Assembly: GCA_963726105.1 (NCBI GenBank)
Contig: CAVSBJ010000008.1
Coordinates: 25,047 to 89,046, forward strand
Direction of reading: 5' to 3'
From: Roseiarcus sp963726105
GTDB taxonomy: Bacteria; Pseudomonadota; Alphaproteobacteria; Rhizobiales; Beijerinckiaceae
Length of the DNA stretch: 64,000 nucleotides
The translations under genes were made by a program, and so were the position numbers. The notes beneath the pieces were generated by a model. The model saw only the letters and a program-made list of their open reading frames with translations, was not told the DNA's origin and did no database searches. Below, piece by piece: positions 9,089 through 17,929 of this stretch (its first letter is position 1; every line of letters begins with the position of its first letter).

Positions 9089-11211
9089 GCGGCTGGTCAA
9101 TAGCCCTTTCTCCCTTCCTTCCATGGCCGGCGATTTACGCGCTGTCGGCCACGGCGCTCGCCATTTCGGCCGGACTTGTCTGGCGGGGCGTTCGTGGCGC
9201 ATGGCTGCGCGCGCTGAGCATGGCGCTGCTGCTGCTCGCCTTGCTCGATCCCAATCTTGTTCAGGAGAACCGGCGTCCGCTAAAAGACATTGTCGCCGTG
9301 GTCGTCGATCGTTCTGAGAGCCAGGGCATCGGCGAGCGCCCACGGCAGACGGATAAAGCGCTCGACGAGTTCGAGGCGAGGCTCAAGATGCTCGGAGACG
9401 TCGACCTCCGGGTGGTAGAAACCTCGCGCGACGAATCCGAAGTCGAAGGAACCAAGCTTTTCGCCGCGCTGCGCGGCGCGCTCGCCGATGCGCCGCCCGA
9501 GCGGGTCGGCGGAGCAATTATAATCACCGACGGCGACGCGCACGATATTCCGCAATCCGCGGCCGCGCTTGGCTTCAACGCGCCGTTGCATGCGTTGATC
9601 ACCGGCCATGAAGGCGAGCGGCAAAGGCGTATCGAGCTGGTCGAGGCGCCGCGCTATGGCATCGTTGGCAAAGATCAGGTCATCGAGGCCCGCGTCCTCG
9701 ATAGCGCCGACCACGGCGAGCCGGTCAGGCTCACGGTGCGGCGAGACGGCGCGACCATTGCGACCATTGACGCCAAGATCGGTGAGCGGATCGACGTGAG
9801 GGCGTCAATCGACCATCCAGGCCCAAATGTGATCGAGCTCGAAATCGCGCCGGTTGAAGGCGAGATCGCTCCCGACAGCGATCGCGCCGTGGTCAACATT
9901 GAGGGCGTACGCGACAAGCTCAGAGTTTTGCTGGTCTCCGGGAAGCCGCATCCTGGCGAACGAATGTGGCGCAACCTTTTGAAGTCCGACGCCAACGTCG
10001 ATCTCGTGCATTTCACCATCCTGCGCCCGCCTGAGAAGGGCGCCGACGGTACGCCGATCAACGAATTGTCGCTGATCGCTTTTCCGGTCGCGGATTTGTT
10101 CGGCCGCAAGATCAAGGACTTCGATCTCATCATTTTCGACCGCTACGCGCAGCAATCGATCCTGCCCTACGTCTATCTGGAAAACATTGCCAAATACGTG
10201 CGCGACGGCGGCGCGCTGTTGATGGCGGAGGGGCCGGAGTTTTCGACCCCCGACGGTCTATTCTATTCTCCGCTCGGCGACATTTCGCCCGCCGAGCCAA
10301 GCGGCAACGACGTCGAGACCCCATATCGCGCCCGGGTTTCGGAGGAGGGACAGCGCCATCCGGTGACCCGAGGCCTGAACGGTTTCGACGCTAACAATGG
10401 CGAACCGAACTGGGGGCGTTGGTTCCGGCTCGTCGGCGCGAAGCCGACAAACGGGGTGACGGTGATGAGCGGTGCGAATGATAAGCCGCTCCTTGTGCTG
10501 TCGCGGGTCGATAGGGGGCGCGTGGGTTTGCTGTTGAGCGACCAAATGTGGCTTTGGGCGCGTGGCTATGACGGCGGCGGCCCGTATCTCGACCTGCTGC
10601 GACGTCTCGCGCATTGGTTGATGAAGGAGCCTGATCTGGAAGAGGAGGCCCTCCGGGTAAGCGCCAAAGGGCGCGAGGTTACGGTTGAGCGCCAGAGCGT
10701 GAGCGGAGATGCGCGTGACATTAGCCTCGTCGCGCCCGACGGCTCGAAAACCAAGCTCGACATGGCGCCTTACGCGCCCGGCCTCAGCCGCGCGCATGTG
10801 ACTGTCAAAAGATTCGGCCTTTATCGAGCCGAAGATGGAGAGCATGTCGTGCTGGTCAACGTCGGCCAGGAGAACCCGCTCGAAATGCGGGATGTTGTCT
10901 CGACCACTGAAAAGCTGCGTCCGATCGCCGAGGCCACCGGCGGTACGGCGCGTCGCATCGCAGACGCGGGCGGCGCCATCGTCATGCCAAGGGTCGTCGG
11001 CTTGAATCCGTCTTCGAGCTATGGCGGCGTGGATTACATCGGCATCAAGCGGACAGGATCGACCGAACTGATTGGCGCGCGGTCGACTTCGCTGGCTTCC
11101 GGGTTCTTCGGCCTCGCGGTGCTGTTTGGTATAACAACGCTTGCGTGGGTGAGCGAGGGTGGCGGCTTGAGACGCGGCGGAGGTGAGCGTCAGCGGGACG
11201 AAGTCTCGTAG
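9085..11211 (+). CDS. Glutamine-amidotransferase-like / VWA-like membrane protein of the MoxR operon
   Basis: The start is taken as the TTG at 9085, overlapping the DUF4159 stop as TTGA, giving 708 residues; the open frame before it lies inside the upstream gene. Two N-terminal membrane helices (about 10-55) are followed by a VWA-like strand VAVVVDRSES, an Ig-like middle, a class I amidotransferase-like fold (FDLIIFDRYAQQS, YVRDGGALLMAEGP) without an evident catalytic Cys nucleophile, and a C-terminal helix (GFFGLAVLFGITTLAW). It closes the operon. It probably forms one complex with the DUF4159 protein in the inner membrane, with the MoxR ATPase working on it from the cytosol; this is inference from gene order. 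Confidence 0.85.
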   Translation: MSGWSIALSPFLPWPAIYALSATALAISAGLVWRGVRGAWLRALSMALLLLALLDPNLVQENRRPLKDIVAVVVDRSESQGIGERPRQTDKALDEFEARLKMLGDVDLRVVETSRDESEVEGTKLFAALRGALADAPPERVGGAIIITDGDAHDIPQSAAALGFNAPLHALITGHEGERQRRIELVEAPRYGIVGKDQVIEARVLDSADHGEPVRLTVRRDGATIATIDAKIGERIDVRASIDHPGPNVIELEIAPVEGEIAPDSDRAVVNIEGVRDKLRVLLVSGKPHPGERMWRNLLKSDANVDLVHFTILRPPEKGADGTPINELSLIAFPVADLFGRKIKDFDLIIFDRYAQQSILPYVYLENIAKYVRDGGALLMAEGPEFSTPDGLFYSPLGDISPAEPSGNDVETPYRARVSEEGQRHPVTRGLNGFDANNGEPNWGRWFRLVGAKPTNGVTVMSGANDKPLLVLSRVDRGRVGLLLSDQMWLWARGYDGGGPYLDLLRRLAHWLMKEPDLEEEALRVSAKGREVTVERQSVSGDARDISLVAPDGSKTKLDMAPYAPGLSRAHVTVKRFGLYRAEDGEHVVLVNVGQENPLEMRDVVSTTEKLRPIAEATGGTARRIADAGGAIVMPRVVGLNPSSSYGGVDYIGIKRTGSTELIGARSTSLASGFFGLAVLFGITTLAWVSEGGGLRRGGGERQRDEVS

Positions 11212-11254
11212 AAGTCTCGCTGAGACATTGCGTCGCTCGAAGGCGATGGACCTT

Positions 11255-11735
11255 GCACGGCTGTGGAGAAGGCCCTGACCCCGACATTTTGCGCGAGATG
11301 ATCGCGTTCGTCGCCGAGCGGCTGATGGAGATGGAGGTCGACCTTTCGGAAGGCCAAGGCTTTCTGGACCGAGTTTTTGCATAAGCTGAGACGGCGCGGC
11401 CTGCGCGGCGTCCGGCTCGTGGTCTCCGACGCCCATTGGGGGCATCAAGGCCGCGGTCGCCAAGTTGATGAATGCCACCCTGGCGGCGCTGCCGGGTCCA
11501 TACCCTGCGCAACGCGCTCGCCGATGCGGGAAAAAGCAGCAGCCGCGTCGGCGCAAGCCAGCGCCAAGGCCGCCAACGCCCAGTGGCGAAGGGTGCCGAC
11601 CAACTCAGGCCGAAGCTTCCCAGACTTACCAGCTTCATGGACGAGGCCGAGGTCTCGCCTCTACAAGCTTTCCCGCCGAGCATGGCCGAAGCTGCACTAC
11701 ACCAACGGCGCGTGACCTGCCACTGAGATTTTCCT
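11255..11735 (+). pseudogene. IS256 family transposase remnant
   Basis: Scattered pieces of an IS256-type transposase appear in order but in different frames: DILREMIAFVAERLMEME near 11283, LRGVRLVVSDAH near 11400, then WRRCRVHTLRNALADAGKS-like sequence near 11470-11535, and DQLRPKLPRLTSFMDEAE near 11600. An intact transposase has about 400 residues; here roughly 150 remain with several frameshifts and an internal deletion, so it is dead. It lies directly after the MoxR operon. Confidence 0.75.
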
Positions 11736-11739
11736 CGAG

Positions 11740-11915
11740 ATGAAGCGAGCGCGGTTCACGGAAGAGCAGATCATTGGGGTGTTGAAGGAGCACGAGGGCG
11801 GGGGCGCAAGACGGCGGATCTGGCGCGCAAGCCCGGCGTCTCGGAAGCGACGCTTTACAAGTGGAAGGCCGGGTCCGGCGGCATGGATGTCTCCGAGGCG
11901 AAGCAGTTGAAGCGG
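11740..11915 (+). pseudogene. IS3 family (IS407-type) OrfA remnant
   Basis: Starts with a good orfA beginning (MKRARFTEEQIIGVLKEHE), then shifts frame near 11800 and continues as GAKTADLARKPGVSEATLYK and GGMDVSEAKQLK, the helix-turn-helix part of the IS407-group OrfA. Only about 55 codons remain and no OrfB follows here. A fragment of the matching OrfB type occurs near 62.5 kb. Confidence 0.75.
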
Positions 11916-11949
11916 TCTCGTCAGGTTAACGATTTACGAGCGGCCGCGC

Positions 11950-12605
11950 GGCTATACGGCCGCCATGCCGACAGCCCGCGACCCTCTCTGCCACCGCCAT
12001 CGCTTTCCTCCGGAGGTCATCAGCCATGCGGTTTGGCTCTATTTCCGGTTTCCGCGGAGCCTTCGCAGGGTCGAAGAAACGCTGGCGACGCGTGGGATTT
12101 GCGTGACCTAAGAGACCGTGCGCCAGTGGGGCAAGAAGTTCGGCAAGGCATTCGCCGATCAGATCCGCCAGCGCACGCCTGCCCGCGGCGACAAATGGCA
12201 TGGGGATGAGGCGGTCATCTCGATCGCGGGCGAACAACACTGGCTTTGGCGCGCCGTTGATCAAAACGGCTTCGTTCTCGACGTCCTGGTCCAGCGCCGC
12301 GGACACAGCCGCGCGGCGAACTCTGATCAACCGACCAGGCGGCGCGAACGGATCATGAAGCGATTCAATCTGCTCGACAGGCGCAATGGTTCCTAACGGT
12401 TCACGATCAAGTCGCGAACCTCCTCCACATCCCCCATCCCGAATCCGTCCCTGCTGACCTCCGCCGCGCTTCGCGCGAGCGAGCCTTTGCGGTCTGGAGC
12501 GAGATATGGAAGGTCCAGCCGATTGCCTTCCTCCCGCCAGCTTCGTTCATTGAAACCGCGACGTTGATCCATCGAGGTCGGGATTACGCCAACAATACGA
12601 GTTAA
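11950..12605 (+). pseudogene. IS6 family transposase remnant
   Basis: Readable IS6 transposase sequence: HRFPPEVISHAVWLYFRFP, SLRRVEETLATRGICVT, then a TAA stop where a Tyr codon is expected (about 12108-12110), then ETVRQWGKKFGKAFADQIR and KWHGDEAVISIAGEQHWLWR. After QRRGHSRAAN the sequence jumps to DQPTRRRERIMKRF, so roughly 45 residues with the second catalytic Asp are deleted. A further frame change leads to VHDQVANLLHIPHPES and the end at 12605. Premature stop, deletion and frameshift together make it inactive. Confidence 0.85.
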
Positions 12606-13427
12606 GCGTTTGAGGTTCGCCTCGTCGGCGGCGCGTCTAGCCGCACAGCCACGCCCTTCAGTTCCGGAGATGGCGGCGGATAGAGGCGCATCACCAAGGG
12701 ATCGTGCCCCGGCACGATGTGGTCGGGGCTCGGCGCGATGGCACGGAGTCGGTTGTAACCCTCGAGCGTGTCGCCGACATGGAAGGTCGTCGTGAACGGC
12801 CGCCCGCTTTCCATGTGCTCGTAATAGTGCGTCACGTCCGACGCCAGCACCAGCCAACCTCGCTCAGTATGGACGCTGACAAACTGCAAGCCCGCCGAAT
12901 GTCCGCCCGCGAGGTGCAGGCGAAAGCCAGGTGCGAGCTCTGTGTCTCCGTTGTGAAAGATGACGCGCCCCCGGTAGTTGAGTTCGAACCATGCCGACCA
13001 CGTCCTCGACCTCGAACGCATGCGACAGGAAGGGGTGACGCATGTATTTTCCGGTCGCGAAAGCGAGTTCGGCCTCCTGGAGATGAAAGCGCGCTTTGGG
13101 AAATCGATCGAAGTTGCCGACGTGATCGTAGTGAAGGTGGGTGATGATGACGTCCTCGACGTCGGCAGCGCGCACGCCCAGGAGTTCGAGCGCGTCAACG
13201 GGATTACGCAGGTAGATGCGCTTGCGCTGAGTCGACACGTCCTCGGTAAAGCCGCAATCGATAACGAAGCAGCGCTCGTCGCTGACCGCGAGCCAGCAGA
13301 AGTAATCCATGGGCATCGGCCCGTCATGCGGATCGCCGCCGATGAAGTTGTCCTGCCGGCGGCCCTCGCGGGTCGCATAGCGTAGCGCATAAACCCGATA
13401 GCGCGGAAGGTTGTTATCGTCAGGCAT
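12602..13427 (-). pseudogene. MBL-fold hydrolase, N-acyl homoserine lactonase-like, frameshifted
   Basis: Starts at the ATG at 13427 (MPDDNNLPRYRVYALRYATR) and shows the metal motif THLHYDHVG, DNF and the later ASDVTHYYEH and VPGHDP elements of the AHL-lactonase-like subfamily. The frame breaks at 12983-12984: reading as given passes from MVRTQLPG into nonsense, while removing one base gives MVRLNYRGRVIFHNGD and restores a full 274-residue protein. It is therefore a pseudogene or carries a single-base sequence error. It is the last member of a reverse-strand catabolic run, 52 bp after PrpD, and its 3' end abuts the IS6 remnant. Confidence 0.8.
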
Positions 13428-13479
13428 AGCTCCCGCGCCCCTTATCGCTCGGGTCGATCCGCCACCGGCGGGTCCCAAG

Positions 13480-14883
13480 CTACGCCGCGCCAGCTTTGGC
13501 GACTGGCGCAAGAGCGAGTTGCATCAAGGCGCCCACATCCGTGCTCCGGTCGAGATCGTCGACCGCGGCTTCGAGCGCCTTGGCCACGTCCGTGCCGATC
13601 GCCTTCACGGCAGCGAGGCGAAACCGACGGCGGATGAGGTCGAGATCGGCCGGGATGACGTCCGGAAGCCGATGCGAGAGGACACGCCCGTCCTTGAGCC
13701 GGACGGTCACTTCGGCTCCCTGCTTGGCTGGGAATGCCGCGGTGAAATCGTCTCCCGCCATGACTGTCACTTTCGCCGCCAAGGCTAGCAGCGCCGAATC
13801 ATTCAAGTTGAGATAACTTGCTTCGTCGACCGATCCGCGCAGAAGCGCGCTCGCGACCGCATAATGGATGCTCATCTTCGCCTGAAGGACGCGCGCGAAC
13901 GGGCCGGCATAGTCGCAGCCGGGATAGGCCTTGGCGGCGCGCGACGCGCTGACTTCGACTGAAACGATGTCTGAAGGATCGAACCGGGCGCCCTTCGCCA
14001 GCGCCAAGGCGGCGAGGCACGGGGTTTGAGCGAAATTGCACACTGGAACAGGCTTGAAGAAAACCGACATGATCTCCGGCTCGCCTTCGAACAGGCGAAC
14101 CGCGGGCGCCTTATGATCGGGCCGGTAGGCTGTGAGCAATCCCGCCTCCCCGTCGAGCGCCTTCTCCGAGCCATACGCCCCAAGCGCGGCGAGTTGGGCT
14201 GCAGTCAGACCATTGCGCGCTGCCACCCCGGCCTCGAAGAACATTTCGTCCGCGCCAGTGTGAGGCCATTGGTTCTGACCCCCAACAAAATTGGCCGCGA
14301 GCGAAAGCGCGCTCGCGGTCGCGGCCTCGTCGAGACCGAGCAACCGGCTGCAGGCGGCCGCCGCGGCCAGGGGGCCGGTGAAACCGGTCGGGCGGAAGGT
14401 TCGGGCGAATTCCGGCGTCACGATCGCGCGGCCTATGCGACCGCCGACCTCATATCCGACGATGGCGGCGGCGGCGAAGCTACGCCCATCCACGCGCCGC
14501 TGCTGAGCAAGCGCAAGCAGCGGCGGCAGAACGACAATGCCAAGATGGCTGACGCTGCCGGTATGCATGTCCTCTCGCACCAGCCCATGTCCGGCAACGC
14601 TGTTGGCGAAGACGGCGTCCATCGCTGGCGCTTTGACGGTCGTCCCTATGATCGAGCAGGGACCGGCTCCGGCTGTCGCCAGCCCCTGCGCCTGCCGGGC
14701 CCATGGCAGAGCGTGCGCTTCGAATGCGCAGGCAAGGAAGTCGAGCAGGCAAACCTTGAGCTTGTCGCGAGCCGCGGCGGAAATGTCGCCGTCTCGCTTG
14801 GCTGCAAGCGTGGACGCCATGAGAATGGAGAGCGGGACGCTGCGGGTCGTCGGCGCTTCCGCGAGGGCGACGGAACTCGACAT
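13480..14883 (-). CDS. MmgE/PrpD family protein
   Basis: The 467-residue protein has the family length and pattern: a helical N-terminus with DFLACAFEAH, the conserved HTGSVSHLGIVVLPPLLAL region, LAANFVGGQNQWPHTGADEM and the C-terminal alpha/beta domain. Family members are 2-methylcitrate dehydratases, cis-aconitate decarboxylases or related lyases and epimerases acting on tricarboxylates and other small acids. No prpB/prpC genes are adjacent, so a role in the methylcitrate cycle is not supported; the surrounding lactonase, CMD-like, aldehyde and hydroxyacid dehydrogenase genes point to degradation of an unidentified carbon source. Next to a LysR gene 49 bp upstream. Confidence 0.88.
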   Translation of the reverse strand: MSSSVALAEAPTTRSVPLSILMASTLAAKRDGDISAAARDKLKVCLLDFLACAFEAHALPWARQAQGLATAGAGPCSIIGTTVKAPAMDAVFANSVAGHGLVREDMHTGSVSHLGIVVLPPLLALAQQRRVDGRSFAAAAIVGYEVGGRIGRAIVTPEFARTFRPTGFTGPLAAAAACSRLLGLDEAATASALSLAANFVGGQNQWPHTGADEMFFEAGVAARNGLTAAQLAALGAYGSEKALDGEAGLLTAYRPDHKAPAVRLFEGEPEIMSVFFKPVPVCNFAQTPCLAALALAKGARFDPSDIVSVEVSASRAAKAYPGCDYAGPFARVLQAKMSIHYAVASALLRGSVDEASYLNLNDSALLALAAKVTVMAGDDFTAAFPAKQGAEVTVRLKDGRVLSHRLPDVIPADLDLIRRRFRLAAVKAIGTDVAKALEAAVDDLDRSTDVGALMQLALAPVAKAGAA

Positions 14884-14932
14884 TGAGACCTCCCTGGGTT
14901 CTGGTTTCGCTTACCTACGTTGGTCAGCAGGC

Positions 14933-15895
14933 CTACATACGCACGCTCGGCGCCGCCTTCGCCTGCGGCGACGGGCGCTCCGTGCGTTGATCGGCGCCGC
15001 GAAGGATCGCCTGAACCTCATCACGGATCAGACGGGCGACAAGGCGAGTCGCAACGCTCATTGGCCGCTGGGTCGACGTCGCGAGCAAAAGTTCGCGCAT
15101 CAAGGTCGGGTTTGTCAGCGACCAGCTCCGAATGCGCCCGGCGTTCAAGAGATGCGTCACCGCGCCCTCGGACAATACAGTGTATCCGACGCCCCGCTCC
15201 ACGAGGCTCAGCGTCGACGGCATGGCGTCGACCTCGAACACGACATTGGCGACGACACCAAGCTTTTCGAGCTCGTTGTCGATGAGAACGCGCAAGCCAT
15301 GCGGTCGCGCCGGCAAAATGACCGGAATATCGGCGAGCCGCTTGGTCGGGACGCGGTCGCCGCCCAGGCCAGCCGGATCGTCCACTGCGCCGAGGAGGAT
15401 GAGTTCGTCCGTGAGCAGAGGCTCGGTCTGAAGCGTCGATAGCCGCGGCGCCTGATAGACGACGCCAATGTCCACTCTGCCGGTGGAGAGCCACTCGGCG
15501 ACGTGACCGCTGAAGCCTTCAGCGAGATGAAGGAGGATCCCAGGGAAGGCTTCGCGGCAGCGCACCACGAGCGGACCTGTCAGCATCCAGCCAATCGAAG
15601 GCGGCATCGCGATGGCGACGCGACCTCTCGGCTCCGCCTTCAGGGATCCGATTTCAGACTGGGCCTTTTCGACGAGACCAACGACGCTGCGCGCATAGGT
15701 CTCGAGCACCTTGCCCGCCTCGGACACGACCACGCCGCGCCCGTTGCGATAAAGGAGCTCGACTCCGAGCTCGGACTCAAGCAGTTTGATTTGGCGGCTG
15801 AGGATCGGCTGGGCGACCGACAGCCGGATGGCCGCCTTGGAGAAACTCCCCGATTCCGCGACTCCCAGAAAGTAGTCGAGCTGCTTCAATTCCAT
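14933..15895 (-). CDS. LysR family transcriptional regulator
   Basis: Classic LysR protein of 320 residues: N-terminal winged helix (MELKQLDYFLGVAESGSFSK, then LSVAQPILSRQIKLLE) and a periplasmic-binding-like effector domain. The ATG at 15895 is chosen because the HTH begins directly after it; the upstream open extension is not LysR-like. It lies in the same direction as the catabolic genes, between aldehyde dehydrogenase and PrpD, so it is probably cotranscribed and likely the local regulator; the effector is unknown. Confidence 0.93.
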   Translation of the reverse strand: MELKQLDYFLGVAESGSFSKAAIRLSVAQPILSRQIKLLESELGVELLYRNGRGVVVSEAGKVLETYARSVVGLVEKAQSEIGSLKAEPRGRVAIAMPPSIGWMLTGPLVVRCREAFPGILLHLAEGFSGHVAEWLSTGRVDIGVVYQAPRLSTLQTEPLLTDELILLGAVDDPAGLGGDRVPTKRLADIPVILPARPHGLRVLIDNELEKLGVVANVVFEVDAMPSTLSLVERGVGYTVLSEGAVTHLLNAGRIRSWSLTNPTLMRELLLATSTQRPMSVATRLVARLIRDEVQAILRGADQRTERPSPQAKAAPSVRM

Positions 15896-15987
15896 CGAAA
15901 AGGGTTTCGAACCGGCGGCGCTCGGCGCATGAGCGCCGGAAAGGGCGAAATTAGCAAGCACAATCTCGCTCCGCAATGTGACCCGCG

Positions 15988-17466
15988 CTAGCGCTGAACG
16001 AAGGGGTTCGCGACCTCGCCGATCGTGTCGATCCAGACGCTCTTTTCCTGCAGGTATTCTCGGATCGCGGTAAGCCCGCTTTCACGCCCGATGCCGGAAC
16101 GTTTGTAGCCGCCGAAGGGCGAAAGATAGCTCGTGGCCCGATAGGTGTTCACCCAGACCGTTCCCGCCTCGAGGCGCTCAGCCATGGTGAAGGCGGTCCC
16201 GATGCTCTGGGTCCACACGCCCGCCGCTAGCCCGTACTGGGTGTTGTTGGCGATCTCGATCGCCTCTTCCTGATCATCGAAAGTGATCACCGAGAGGACA
16301 GGGCCGAACACTTCCTCCTGCGCAATGCGCATCTCGGGCTTGACCCCTGTGAAGATCGTCGGCTCGACGAACCATCCCTCGCCGCATTCGGCACGGACGG
16401 CTTTCCCGCCTCCGAGAACGCACGAGGCGCCCTCGGCTTTGGCGACTTCGATGTAGTCGAGCACCTTCTTGAATTGCGGCCGGGTCGTTATCGGCCCGAC
16501 CTGAGTCGTGTCGAGCAGCGGGTCGCCCATGCGCGCGGTCTCGCCCAGCGCGACGAGCTTGTCGACGAACTCGTTGTGGATCGAACGGTGGATCAGCGCG
16601 CGGGAGCCTGCGATGCAGGTCTGCCCGGTGGCGGCGAAAATGCCCGAGACCACGCCTTTGACGGCGTTATCGAGAACGGCATCCTTGAACACGATATTGG
16701 CCGATTTGCCGCCAAGCTCGAGCGTGACCGGCTTGATGGATTTTGCCGCCAGCTCGTAGACGCCCTGCCCGGTGCGGTCGCCTCCCGTGAACGCGATCTT
16801 CGCCACATGCGGATGGGAGACAAGGCGTTCGCCGATCTCGGAGCCAAATCCGGTCACGATGTTCACGACGCCGGGCGGAAAACCGGCTTTCTCGAACAGG
16901 CGTCCAAATTCGAGCGCGGAGACCGAGGAGAATTCCGACGGCTTCCAGACGACCGTGTTGCCCGCCGCAAGAGCCGGCGCGAGCTTCCACGCAGCCAGCA
17001 TCAACGGCGAATTCCACGGCGTGATCGCCGCGACGACCCCAAGCGGCTCCTCACGAGTGAAGTTGATCATGCCGGGCTTGTCGATCGGAATGACCCGCCC
17101 CTCGATCTTGTCCGCGAGGCCACCGAAATAGTTGAACCATTGGGGTATGTAGCGCAGCTGCGTCCGCATTTCGGTGATCAGCTTGCCGTTGTCGCGTGTC
17201 TCGATCTGCGCCAGCCGATCGGCCTCGGCTGCGATCAGATCGGCGAGCTTGCGGAGAAGGGCGCCCCGCGCCGTTGCGCCGATCTTGGCCCACGACGGCG
17301 CGCGAAACGCCTTCCGCGCTGCTTCCACCGCGCGATCGACGTCCGCGCTTTTGGCTCGCGGAACAAACGCCCAGACGGCGCCGAGATAAGGGTTTTCAGT
17401 CTCGAGCGTCTCGCGTGCTTCGGCCTCGACCCATTCGCCGCCGATCAACATTTGATAGCGCTTCAT
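15988..17466 (-). CDS. Aldehyde dehydrogenase (NAD(P)+-dependent)
   Basis: Oxidises an aldehyde to the acid. The 492-residue protein has all catalytic elements: oxyanion Asn (N152 in ITPWNSP), K175 in VWKPSE, general base E250 in LELGGKS and nucleophile C284 in GQTCIAGS. It resembles betaine/hydroxymuconic-semialdehyde type dehydrogenases in length and motifs, but the substrate cannot be read from sequence. Thirty bp separate it from the upstream CMD-like gene, so the genes are likely one operon. Confidence 0.94.
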   Translation of the reverse strand: MKRYQMLIGGEWVEAEARETLETENPYLGAVWAFVPRAKSADVDRAVEAARKAFRAPSWAKIGATARGALLRKLADLIAAEADRLAQIETRDNGKLITEMRTQLRYIPQWFNYFGGLADKIEGRVIPIDKPGMINFTREEPLGVVAAITPWNSPLMLAAWKLAPALAAGNTVVWKPSEFSSVSALEFGRLFEKAGFPPGVVNIVTGFGSEIGERLVSHPHVAKIAFTGGDRTGQGVYELAAKSIKPVTLELGGKSANIVFKDAVLDNAVKGVVSGIFAATGQTCIAGSRALIHRSIHNEFVDKLVALGETARMGDPLLDTTQVGPITTRPQFKKVLDYIEVAKAEGASCVLGGGKAVRAECGEGWFVEPTIFTGVKPEMRIAQEEVFGPVLSVITFDDQEEAIEIANNTQYGLAAGVWTQSIGTAFTMAERLEAGTVWVNTYRATSYLSPFGGYKRSGIGRESGLTAIREYLQEKSVWIDTIGEVANPFVQR

Positions 17467-17496
17467 GAGCTCATCTCCGCGCCTGAGCTTGGTCCG

Positions 17497-17880
17497 TCAG
17501 GCGCTCTTCTCGACCTCGGCAAACGCCTCGCGGGCGATCCGGAACGAATCGACGCCGGCGGGAATGCCGGCGTAGATCGCCACCTGCAGGAAAACCTCGC
17601 GGATCTCAGCTTTGGTGACCCCATTCTTCAGCGCACCCTTGATATGCATCTTCAGTTCATGCGGGCGGTTGAGCACGCTGATCATGGCAAGATTGAGCAT
17701 GCTGCGCGTCTTGTGAGGCAGACCCTCGCGTCCCCAGACGGCGCCCCAGCAATATTCCGTGGTCAGCTCCTGCATCGGCATGTTGAACTCGTCCGCCGTG
17801 GCAAGCGATTTCTCAACGAATTCCGCGCCTAGCACTTTCTTGCGAATCTCAAGACCGCGGTCGAATAGTTCCTTGTTCAT
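17497..17880 (-). CDS. Carboxymuconolactone decarboxylase family protein
   Basis: A 127-residue CMD-fold protein (MNKELFDRGLEIRKKVLG, YCWGAVWGREGLPHKTRSML, then IREVFLQVAIYAGIPAG), matching 4-carboxymuconolactone decarboxylase in length and layout. It has no CxxC pair, so it is the PcaC-like and not the AhpD peroxidase type. The ATG at 17880 fits; the open frame upstream is a shadow of the next gene. Whether it really acts on 4-carboxymuconolactone is uncertain because no other beta-ketoadipate genes are here; the neighbouring lactonase-like hydrolases suggest a lactone intermediate. Confidence 0.88.
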   Translation of the reverse strand: MNKELFDRGLEIRKKVLGAEFVEKSLATADEFNMPMQELTTEYCWGAVWGREGLPHKTRSMLNLAMISVLNRPHELKMHIKGALKNGVTKAEIREVFLQVAIYAGIPAGVDSFRIAREAFAEVEKSA

Positions 17881-17929
17881 TTCAGTCTCCAGGTGTCGAC
17901 GCCAAGCGGCGGGCGGGCGGGCGGCCGGC

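Noticed and set aside
16474..17832. Open frame of 452 codons on the forward strand
   Set aside because: Antisense to aldehyde dehydrogenase and the CMD-like gene; no family features.
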